Notes under the pieces: model-generated
Told to the model about the DNA's origin: nothing
The model's database searches: none
Seen by the model: the letters and a program-made list of their open reading frames with translations, nothing else
Made by a program: the position numbers and the translations under genes
Part shown: in pieces, positions 43,554 to 53,119 of the stretch
How positions within the stretch are numbered: the stretch's first letter is position 1
Layout: each line of letters opens with the position of its first letter
Assembly (NCBI GenBank): GCA_947471745.1
Contig: CANJKZ010000979.1
Coordinates: 434,001 to 498,000, forward strand
DNA from: Closterium sp. Naga37s-1
Lineage: Eukaryota; Streptophyta; Zygnematophyceae; Desmidiales; Closteriaceae
Length of the DNA: 64,000 nt
Direction of reading: 5' to 3'

Positions 43554-46048
43554 CTAGTGATGTTTAATGATTCGGGCAAGTCTAAAAACCCGATATAATT
43601 TAACTGCCAATTTGGCAGAGGCTTCACCACCACCCTTGCTGACATTCGCAAAACCGCCACTCGCCACACCATTCTCAAATGTTTTGGTGTAGATGAGAGC
43701 AGAATAGTTGTCAGGTGCAGCCATCATGGCATCCGCCAACTCCTTATACGTCTGCCCGTTATCCGCCGTCAAAGTACTGGCGTTTAGCCAAGTGCCGGAG
43801 GTTTCGTAGTTATAGCCGAGGGGAGGGGGAGGGGGAGGCGGCTGCTTGCCCTTCCTGCTCTTGGGAGTCAGTTTGCCGCCCAGCTTGGCGCGCTCGGCGT
43901 TTGAGAGCGTGCGATTGGTCCACGTGGCGTCGCTGGTGAGCACAGTGAGTGCCACGTCAGCGCCCTTCTTGATGACGACACCAATGGGCTCGCCAGAGTC
44001 ATTCAGACTGACGCGTACGTGGTAACGAATGTCGTAGTCGTAAGTTGTGGCGTTGCTGAGGGAGGTGGCAAGTAGGGACAAGGAGGGGTAAGGAGGGGAA
44101 AGGAAGGGCGATAAGGGGAAGGGAGGGGGGAGAAGGGGCAGGGAGGGGCGGGTGTTTGGCCATGGGACAGGCGGGTAAAGAGGGGCAAAGCTAACAAGAG
44201 GCAAAAACAGGATGCCAGAAGTAAGGGGAGGTTGAGAGAGTAAGGGGTGAACGGAGGAGAATGAGACGTGACGTGAGTAGTGAGAAGCGAGAAGAGAGCA
44301 GAAGTACACGTGAGTAAAAGAGAGAAGGAGAAGCTTACAGAAAGATGACGAGGTCAACGCAGCCCGTGGCGTTGACGTCACCTTGGAGGTCAACATTAGA
44401 GCCGTTGACACGCGCTGCGATCACGCCTGCACGAAATCGCGGAATCACAGAAAGGAAACAATGCACGGTTGGCGGTTGATTCCTAAGCAAGTATGAATGG
44501 TGGCGAGGAAAAGCAGCGGAGAAGGCTTGGAGCGGAAAGACGTGAAGTCTCTATTTCTTATGCGCTTACCGACAAGAGTGCCGAACTGATCGCCTCCATT
44601 CTTCCCCCCGCCGTTCTTCCCGCCATCCATCCCTCCTTTCTTTCCTCCGTCCTTGCCGCCCTGCTTGTCCTTAGGCGGCGGCGGAAGCAGGTCCGACTGA
44701 AACTGCCCCCGCGCCGCACCCGAGTCATAACCAGTCGTCGCGAACGACGCGTAGTAACCATCCGGATTCGCGAGCATCGCATCCACCAGCGCCTTTAGAG
44801 TCTGCCCGCCGATCGTGGCCATTGTACTCGCTGTAAGCCACGTCCCGTGTGACGCATAAGTGTACTTCGGAGGAGGCGGAGGGGGTGGTGTTCCCTTGTT
44901 CTTTTTGCCCTTGGGCGGCGGAGGCGGTGGACGGGTAAGATTCGCCCACGTGGTGGTTTCTCCTGCTTGTACTAAAAGGGCGGCGGCGTCGCCCCCCTCT
45001 CCCGCCGCGCCGATCGAGATCGTCGCGCCGAACGGCTCGCCGTCGTCGGCGGTGGAGGTGACGACACTGTAGAAAACGTTGTAGTCGCCGTCTAGCCTGA
45101 CGGTTTCCGTCAGGGTTCACACAAGCGAGCGGGAAGGACGGAATGCGCACCGCTCAGGGAGAAGGTACTCTCGGGATGATAATGTGGGTTCGACGGAAGG
45201 TTTCAGTTTATTCAACGGAGGGACGGAAGGCAGCAGAGAGGACCAGGTGACGTGGGTCGAGGGAGAACGGAAAGAAAACAGGTGGCTGGCTTACTTGAAG
45301 ACGGCGAGGCAGATTCGGCCAGTGGCGTTGACGTCGCCCGTCGCCCCAACCACATTGGATCCGTTCAGTCGCGCGGCGAGAATCGCTGCGCGGAAACGGA
45401 GGGGGATGGGGATTGGGGGTTGAAGGGGGGGGGGGGGGGGGGTGTTCTGCAAGAGGAGGGCACGCTGAGGAATGGGAGCGGGGGAGCGAGAGAGTGTGAG
45501 AGAAGGGCGGAGAGGACTGTGAGAGTGCGGGGAAAAAGACAGGAGGATAGATGAGAGGCGAGAAGAGGAGGGAAGCTGCTGTTTTGTTTGTAAAAGCAGT
45601 AACCAACGCGTGGATTCTTGTAAGGACATGCCACACGGTTAGCCAAGCATCTAGAAATTTCCCGAGCTCCTATCATGCGTCAGACTTCCCGGAGAGTTCT
45701 CACCCGTCAGATTCCCGAGAGGCTCAGCATCTTTTGGCTTGGGCAGCGGGCACGGGCCTGCATCCGGGGGCCCTTCCTTCCCGCCTTTATTGTCCTTATT
45801 CACAGGGCGTGCGGTCGTGATTCCTGCACAGCAGAAGCACACATGGAACAAGCTTTTGAAATTGCAAATAAGAAGTTAATCAATGTAGCGGACTCATGGA
45901 AGATGAAGCATCTCGCTGTGATTGATTCATAGGGATTCTGCTGGTGATCTCGGCTGTAGCAAATGTGAATATTCATATATCACTCACTGATGGATGCTGT
46001 GACAACTAGGAGGCACATTGACAAGCAGAGGTAAGGGCGGAGCCCCAT
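43554..46048 (-). CDS. CHRD-2: secreted protein with two CHRD domains (six exons, intact)
   Basis: Exons, minus strand: 46048-45988 (61 bp, MGLRPYLCLSMCLLVVTASI signal peptide), 45823-45704 (120), 45385-45295 (91), 45096-44570 (527), 44426-44339 (88), 44055-43554 (502). All introns are GT-AG (GTGAGT, GTGAGA, GTAAGC). The lengths sum to 1389 = 463 codons, ending in TAG, and the frame holds across every junction. CHRD 1 is residues about 61-266 (AILAARLNGSNVVGATGDVN, DYNVFYSVVTSTADDGEPFG, then LKALVDAMLANPDGYY, SGAARGQFQSD); CHRD 2 is about 267-462. Each domain is split by a basic polyproline insert (PPPPPPKGKKNKGTPPPPPP; KSRKGKQPPPPPPP), and a GGKDGGKKGG spacer joins them. N-glycosylation sites abound. 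It is probably exported to the wall or matrix; partner unknown. Confidence 0.85.
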
Positions 46049-46154
46049 GGCAGACCAAATTCCCTAGCTGCTGAATCGATTCCTAAGGATATGAGAATAA
46101 ACGCAGGTTGTGTGAGGCAGGTGCGAAGGAACTGGTGATATCTCGTTTGCTAGT

Positions 46155-46178
46155 CGAGTGGTATTTATCCTCAGCAAG
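46155..46178 (-). promoter_or_regulatory. Conserved TATA-like core promoter of CHRD-2
   Basis: Minus strand CTTGCTGAGGATAAATACCA, about 110 bp upstream of the ATG; shared with CHRD-1 (556-580) and, less well, CHRD-4. Confidence 0.55.
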
Positions 46179-47405
46179 GAAATCTGGGCAACTGCTGGTT
46201 GCGTTCGAGAGAGTTGTAGACATTTCAGTACGGTGCGGAATGTTAACTAGCGGTATACAGTGAAAACCTTCGGTTTCCGGAAATGTTCCTCGCCTTCTCG
46301 TGTTAGACTCTGCAGGCTATGGGAAACCAAGAGAATGCGCTGCGAGATTCGGGTACCTGGCGGGAAAGGGAACCGCACAGCGTGTGACATGGATAAACAT
46401 TTTGAGGGCTCGGTTGCGGGCAACAACAAACGAAATTTGTGGAAACCCAACCTTGATATTTCTGTAAACATCAGTGGGATATAAGTTTAGAGGGTTGGGG
46501 CTGCCGACTTCTCAATTACCCCCTTTCATCATCATTTTGTTCTGATCCAATCGATCACGGATGGTACGGGCAACCCAGTCGAAGCGAAATTCTCTAGTCC
46601 CACATTGCAGAGGTGAAGGATGAATTGCCTCGCCACACAGGTCAGATCAGAACCCAAGGGGAAATTCAGGTGAAGCTGGTGGCTCCTCCTTTCCTCACGG
46701 AGCCTCATGCTCTGTTCCGGTGCACCCACAATAAACTTGGCCAACTGCTTTCCTCTGCTTGACCTATTATTCCCTGAGATGCACGCGCAGGTGGTGCAGC
46801 ATGAAAAAACAGCAGGGGATGGCGAAAGTCTCTATAAAGAGTACGGACACCTCTGTACGAGCACAAAACCAGATGTCTTAGTTTAGAAATCATGATAGAG
46901 ACAGTGCCAACTATTCTCTCTATCGATTATACCTGCTTAACGACAGCTTAAAACGAAGGTGTTCATAACAGGCTGACAATATCAGGGAGCACAACGAGTT
47001 ACATCCACGTGCAGCTGGCAGCGAGCTTCTATCTCTCACACCCCCTCAAGCTGTCAAGCGGGTTCATTGTCGCAGTACACTGACGTCAACTTCATTGATG
47101 AACGGACATACGGTAACAAAGTCTAGGTGATACCAAATAATAGTGAAGCTAGAGATGGGATGCTTGAGTTAGGTGGTTGGTACCTTTCATTGCACCCACT
47201 CACCCATGCATTCTCTGATAGTGAGTCAAGGAGTCATCAGGCGTTGGAAGTAATGAAATGCAAGCTGCTACAAAAGGCTATACTCTTACAACATCCTTTA
47301 TATCTGCAGACTTACATATACCATACCCTATCATACATGCATCATAGAAATAGGTGAATTGCCTTCATACCAGTGCATTATTAATATGCTGGCCTGTTGA
47401 CCATC
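46179..47405. other. Intergenic region upstream of CHRD-2
   Basis: 46640-46830 resembles 860-1000 and 52020-52160, the upstream regions of the other CHRD genes (shared CCTCACGGAGC and GATGGCG/GATGGTGC blocks). No coding signal is seen from 46830 to 47405. Confidence 0.4.
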
Positions 47406-48205
47406 CTAGGCGAGCATGGCTAAAGATCCGCTTGCAGCACAGTTCCTGAACCACTTGGTGTAGACACGAGCAGAGTAAATGGCAGGAGCAACCAGCAAGG
47501 CATCCATCAGCTCCTTGTAAGTCTGCCCGATATCCGCCTTCAAAGTACTGGCGTTTAGCCAAGTGCCGGAGGTTACGTAGTTGTAGTAGAGGGGCGGCGG
47601 GGGAGGCGGCTTCTTGCCCTTCTTGCCCTTGGGAGTCAATTTGCCGCCCAGCTTGGCGCGCTCGGCCTCTGAGAGTGTGCGATTGGTCCACATGGCGTTG
47701 CTGGAGACCACGGTGAGTGCCACGTCATTGACCTTCTTAATGACGACGCTGTTGGGATCACCAGGATTGCTTAGCGTCACGTCGACGTGGAAACGAATGT
47801 GGTCGTCGTTAGTTAAGGTATTCTTGAGGAGTAGGGTGGCAGCGAAGAGCAAGGAGGGGCAGGAAGGGGCAGGGAGGGGCAGGGGTGGGCGAGGAGGGGC
47901 AGGGAGGGGCGGGTGTTAGGCCACGGGCAAGTAGTGAGGGGATAGGGTAACCAGGCAACAAAAAGAAAAAAAGAAAAGAAGATAAAAAAGAGGTGCGAGA
48001 AGTGAGGGACGTTGAGAGAGTGAGGGGTGAACGAAGGGGAAAAATGGCGAAGCTTACAGGAAGGCGCTGAGAAAAAAGAAGCCTATAGCGTTGACGTCAC
48101 CAGTGCCGGGGCAAGTGAAATTGGTTCCCACCGTACCTGCACGAGACCACGGAGAGAAAGAAAGCGACATCGAAAAGAAGAATGAAGGGAAGAGGCAGCG
48201 CGAGT

Positions 48206-48400
48206 TGTTACATCCATAGCAAGAGCGAGTCGTTACATCCGTAGCAAGAGTGAGTCGTTACATATGTAGCAAGAGCGAGTCGTTACATCTGTAGCAAGAG
48301 CGAGTCGTTACATCCGTAGCAAGAGCGAGTCGTTACATCCGTAGCAAGAGCGAGTCGTTACATATGTAGCAAGAGCGAGTCGTTACATCCGTAACAGTAA
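48206..48400. repeat. 25-bp minisatellite in an intron of CHRD-3
   Basis: About eight tandem copies of CGTTACATCCGTAGCAAGAG followed by CGAGT, without spacers. It lies in the intron between the 401-bp and 79-bp exons. Confidence 0.85.
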
Positions 48401-48985
48401 AAATGGTGCGGGAGGCACGAGCGGGCAAGGCAAGAGGGCTGAAGAAGGCTAGAAGCGGGAAGCACTTCTTAGGGGGGGTCCAGCTCGTACATTTACTGTT
48501 CGTAAACCCCCTCAGTTACCACATTTTTTGTGGTAACCCTTTATTGAACGTGTCCAGCGGACACAATCAGCTTCTGTTCGCAAGACGGCACGCCCCATGC
48601 ACGTACCTAGAGTCGTCTGACTCACGTTACTGGAATCAGCAGGGACGCGAACAAGGGTACAGCACCGCGTCCTGGCCACTACAGTTCGTTTCCCTTGCAT
48701 CGCTTGCACGATTTCGTCAGTGGTTCGCTCTACTCGCCAGCCCCCCCTGCGCCTGCACAAAAAAATTCAAGCTATGATTGACGAGGGAAACTGTTACCTC
48801 GTTTTCAACGTGGTCAGAGCACTGTTGATTCGTGGGGCGGGGAATGTGTCCGCGCTTCTGAAATTACAGGATGGTTGGACTCCACTCACAATGCATTCGT
48901 TTCTAGGTACGGTAGTCATTTTTGAACCTCGATACGTGCGTTGGCACGAAAAATCCCGAAATGAACGAACTGGACACGCCCTTAC
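48401..48985. other. Remainder of the large CHRD-3 intron
   Basis: No homologue in CHRD-2. Short frames on both strands show no recognisable domain; this may be an old insertion. Confidence 0.35.
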
Positions 48986-50327
48986 CAACATGAATTGGCT
49001 CCGATTTGAACTGCCCCCTCGCTGCACCCGATGCATAAGCATTCGTTTCTAATCTCGCGTAGTACCCATCAAGCTTCGCTATTATCTTATCCAGCAGCTG
49101 CTTTATTGTCTGCCCGTCATCGGTGGGCAGTGTACTCGCTTCAAGCCAAGTGCCGTTTATAGCATAAGAGTAGATTGGAGGAGGCGGGGCGGGGGTCGAT
49201 CTCTGGTCAAGATAGCGCCTGGGAGGGGGAGGAGTAAGTTTCCTCCACTGGACACCGGGGTTGACCAGAGTGACGATGGGTTTTCCCAACTCTCCCGCTG
49301 CGCCTTCCCACATGGGAAGGGCGACCGGCTCGCTGGGGTTGGAGGTGGAGACGACGACACTATAGAGGACGTTGTAGTCGTCTTGCCTGGCGGATTCCGT
49401 AGGGATTCACATAAGCAAGAAGAAGGGAGAAATAAAGAACGGGAGACGTTGTAGTCGTTGTCTTGCAAAGTTCGAAGTTCAGACAAGCAAGCAGAGGAGG
49501 AATGGAGAACTGGAGGTGATGAGGTGGAGACAACAACACTGTACAAGACGTTGCAATCGCCTCGCATGCAGACGGAAGGGAGTAAGGGAACGCGCATAGC
49601 TTAGGGAGATAACAAAATTCTCGGTTGCATTTTCAAAAAGAACGGAAGGAACAGTTGAATGAACTCAAACTGACAGAAAAAAAGGCAGGCCGTGGCACTA
49701 AGGGGACCGCATCACCGTGACGTGAGGTTGACTTACTCGTAGATGGCGAGGCAGATTCGGCCGGTGGGGTTGACGTCGCCCGTGGGGCCAACCATTTTGG
49801 ATCCGTTGAGCCGCGCGGCGAGAATCGCTGCTCGAGAGAGAAGGGGAGAAGATGGGCGGGGAGAAACAGTGGAGGAAAGTGAGCGGAAAGGGAGGGGATG
49901 AACATACTATGAAATAAAGATAAACCATGTATCCGCATTTTCTGAACCAGAAAAACTACCATAATCATGGCCTGCCAAGCGTTGGTTTTCAAATTTCCCA
50001 TAGCATTTCTCTTCTCACCCGTCAGATTCCCGAGAGCCGCAGCCTCGATCCACGAGGGCACCGGACATGGGCCCGCGTCCAGGGCTCCCTCATCCTTTCC
50101 GCCGTTTCTGTCATTCACAAGGCGCGCCATTGTGGTCGCTGAAAGGGAGATAAACATCAAGCAAACACATAAGATAAAAGATATCGAAACGTAGGTGGAA
50201 AGAACATGTCAGAAAGTAAGCAGGTGGTGGAATGAACGCATGAAATGAAGCAGTTCCCTAGGATTGATTCGTGGAAGTTTACGGCTGATACCTAATGACT
50301 GTAACACAACTAGTAGAGGTGCAAATG

Positions 50328-51667
50328 TCACTCATCAGAGCATGCGGATGACTCCGGCTTCGCTATAATCGAATCCACCAGCTGCTTTATTGTCTGCCCG
50401 TCATCGGCAGAGAGTGTACTCGCTTCAAGCCAAGCGCCATCAATAGCATAAGAGTAGATTAGAGGAGGCGGGGCGGGGGTCGATCTCTGGTTATAATAGC
50501 ACCTGGGAGGGTTTGGATTCGTCCACTGGACATCGGGGTTGACCAGAGCGACGACGGGTTTTCCCAACTCTCCCGCTGCGCCTTCCCACATGGGAACGGC
50601 TGACGGCTCGTCAAGGTCGGAGTTGGAGACGACGATACTGTAGAGGACGTTGTAGTCGTTGTCTTGCCTAGCGGATTCCGTAGGGATTCACACAAGCAAG
50701 TTCACATAAGCAAGAAGAAGGGAGGAAGGGAGAACAGGAGATGATGATGATGATGATGAGGTGGAGACGATGGCGACACTGTAATCACCGTCTAATCTGA
50801 CAGTTTCTATTATGTTCACACGGAAGGGAGTAAGATAAATGCGCATAGCTTAGGGAGATATAGAGAAAGAAGATTTCTCGGTTGCAGAGGCCAAGGCTGC
50901 AGTTTCAGAAACAACGGCAACAAGCAGTTGACCGACGTCAAACTGACAGAAAAAGGGTGGGCCGTCGCACTGAGGGGGCCGCAGCACCGTGACGGGCAGT
51001 TGACTTACTGGTAGACGGCGAGGCAGATTTGGCCGGAGGCGCTGACGTCGCCCGTGGCACCAACCATTTCAGATCCGTTAAGCCGCGCGGCGAGAATCGC
51101 TGCTCGAGAGAGGAGGGGAGAAGACGGGCGGAGAGAAACAGCGGAGGGAAAGTGAGCGGAAGGGAGAGGAGAGGAACTTTTTATGAAATAAAGCGGAGGA
51201 AAGAGGGGGGTAGAGATTCAAGTCTGTGCGTTTTCCAAAGGAACTTCCACATGATCATGATTCATGGCCCACCAAGCGCTGTTATACGAAATCCTCAGAA
51301 AGATTCTCACTCGTCAGATTCCCGAAAGCCTCAGCCTTGAATAGCGTGGGCACCGGACATGGGCCGGCATCTGGGGGTCCCCCGTCCTTTCCGCCGTTTC
51401 TGTCATTCACAGGGCGCGCCGTCGTGGTCGCTAAATAGAAGATGAACATTAAGCAAACACATCAGATAGAAATTATGAAAGAACATTTTAGGAAGGAAGC
51501 AGGTGAAAAATAAACGCATGAAATGAAGCAGTTCTGTAGGATTAATTTGTGGAAGTTTACGGCTAATATTGTGTGCAGCACAAGTAGAGGTGCCAATGTC
51601 ACTTACCGAAGCATGTGGCGACGACTAAGAGAACAACTGACAAGCTCAGGTACCTGTGGAGCGCCAT
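50328..51667 (-). CDS. CHRD-4: secreted single-CHRD protein with a chimeric end
   Basis: Exons 51667-51607 (61 bp, MALHRYLSLSVVLLVVATCF), 51430-51311 (120), 51099-51009 (91) and 50667-50328 (340) sum to 612 = 204 codons with TGA, frame kept throughout. The CHRD domain spans residues about 61-195 (AARLNGSEMVGATGDVSASG, DNDYNVLYSIVVSNSD, MWEGAAGELGKPVVALVNPD), with a PPRCYYNQRSTPAPPP insert in the usual place. After DSIIAKPE it loses the GYYA..SGAARGQF strand and instead reads SSACSDE, encoded by the exon 1 tail of CHRD-3. The lost strand closes the domain, so folding is doubtful. The exon 2 donor is GA/GTGAGA rather than GG/GTGAGA. Confidence 0.78.
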
Positions 51668-51720
51668 GGTGAACTAAATTCGTTGTTTGGTGGACTGATT
51701 GCGTGACTTCACAAGAACCA

Positions 51721-51746
51721 GTCGAGTGGGTTTTATCCCCGGCAAG
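51721..51746 (-). promoter_or_regulatory. TATA-like core promoter of CHRD-4
   Basis: Minus strand CTTGCCGGGGATAAAACCCA, about 60 bp upstream of the ATG, in the same place as in CHRD-1. Confidence 0.5.
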
Positions 51747-52319
51747 AAGCTGAGTGAGGGGGCTGGATACGAGGAGGTTTTCCCATCGCACATCGGCACT
51801 CAGATTGACGCATTTGGCGGCGGGGTTGCTACTCTACCCCGCTGGAAAGGAGACACAAAGCATGTCGCGGTAGCGTGCAACGCCAGCAATCTTCGGAAGA
51901 TTTTCCATTAGCCGTATGGGCGATTCTGTCAAAGCATACTGTAATTATTCTGCTTCAACACAGAGGAGATGGTGGATGCGTCGACGCAGAACACGGAAGC
52001 CAAGCAAAGTCTAGAGTCGAGGGATTCATGTGAGAGCTCGTAGCCGCCTTTCCTCCTTTTCCTACAGAGGCCTGCGCTCTGCTCTGCAGCGTGAGCAAGA
52101 TGGTAACCGACTTCCTTGTCTGGTGCTTTTAGCGCAGATGACGCAATAGGAAATGTTTGGTGTAAGTTACGTAAACAGTTCATACAGTGTCGCGATACAA
52201 GTAAACAACTAGAGCGGTAACAATTGATGCCTAAAATTCACATCTGTACACTTCGTCAATAAATTGACATAACATGCTATTAAAAATAGTGAAATTCAAA
52301 AGCTGTTCATAATTGCCGT
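51747..52319. other. Shared upstream region of CHRD-4 and RCC1-like copy 2
   Basis: Collinear with 600-1160 upstream of CHRD-1. No coding exon was recognised. Confidence 0.5.
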
Positions 52320-52405
52320 ACCTCTAGCCGTGCCTCCCGCCGCGTCCTCCGCCGCAATCGCCGGTTTGTCCCAGCCCGTGGAACGCGCGCTCTACCCAAG
52401 GGTCT
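52320..52405 (+). pseudogene. RCC1-like gene, copy 2, 5' remnant
   Basis: Matches 1610-1695 of copy 1 (ASSAAIAGLSQPVERALY versus ASSAAIAGLTPLVEAALY) and stops inside the first blade at about 52398, where unrelated sequence beginning CAAGGGTCTCGC starts. About 3 kb of hAT-like sequence follows. Confidence 0.6.
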
Positions 52406-53011
52406 CGCTAGCATAAAAAATCTGTCTGTTTGTCTGCCTAGCAGATTTTTTTTTAGTGGTTTATTTGATATATCAGAATTTGAGTGTTGTGATTTCTGTT
52501 AGGAAAGGAATGATTTTTTTGGTTTTATCTGATGAGAAAGACATAAAATTTCATGTTCTTTTGTTTCATGACATTTAGTTTCGGTTTCGTCTGATGCCGA
52601 AACTTTCTCCCCATAGGAATGGTTTGAGCATGTACAGTGCGTGATTAGCGGCTTCCCCACTGAATACCGAAATGCACGTACCATCCCTTTCGCGCCCCGA
52701 CAACTTGGAAGCTGCTTTCGCCAGCAAGGCAGAAGATGCTTCCGCCCCACGTGAATCCACCCAGAATGTGCTGCAACAGGTCACTCCGCGTCATACCTTG
52801 CCCACGCAGGACCACATCTGTTGTGTGTGGCCTGTTACGGCTACTGTTATTGGTCACTGTGATACAGCGCAACTGCTGCCACATCCATACATCGATGATT
52901 TTGGCGCCTACGAAACCTTCAAGAACTGCAATGCAATAGCACCACAAACAAGTGGTGCCACCCAGTTTCATTCTAGCCATGCGCACTTCGTCAAGAGAAG
53001 AAGCAGACTGA
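52406..53011. other. Left part of the hAT-like insertion
   Basis: A plus-strand stretch (EWFEHVQCVISGFPTEYRNA, about 52618-52680) faintly recalls copia gag but is too short to assign. Terminal inverted repeats could not be paired by eye. Confidence 0.25.
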
Positions 53012-53119
53012 ACGTTGGGGTTTGAGGAGGCCCTTCGTCTCCAAGCCTCTCTTGACGTAGCCTATTCACGCCTGCTTTTGCAGGGAGCGTTTTCTTTTCC
53101 TCCCGTCCGTCTCCTCGCC

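Larger units (their letters stand above)
47406..50138 (-). pseudogene. CHRD-3: headless CHRD gene (exons 2-6)
   Basis: Exons by homology to CHRD-2: 50138-50019 (120 bp), 49827-49737 (91), 49386-48986 (401), 48136-48058 (79), and a last exon of about 415 bp ending in TAG at 47406. Exon 1 with the signal peptide is missing: homology stops inside it at about 50347, where the tail of CHRD-4 begins. CHRD 1 reads RLNGSKMVGPTGDVNPTGRI, MWEGAAGELGKPIVTLVNPG and ASGAARGQFKSEP; CHRD 2 is degenerate in its first exon (TVGTNFTCPGTGDVNAIGFF). The last acceptor AG is shifted by one base relative to CHRD-2, predicting a frameshift and stop. Probably not functional alone. Confidence 0.7.

Noticed and set aside
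48206..48400. Possible CRISPR-like array
   Set aside because: The units are directly adjacent with no unique spacers and sit in a eukaryotic intron; this is a minisatellite.
52672..53025. 117-codon plus-strand and 113-codon minus-strand frames
   Set aside because: Overlapping frames on opposite strands with no recognisable domain; kept only as part of the unassigned left portion of the hAT-like block.
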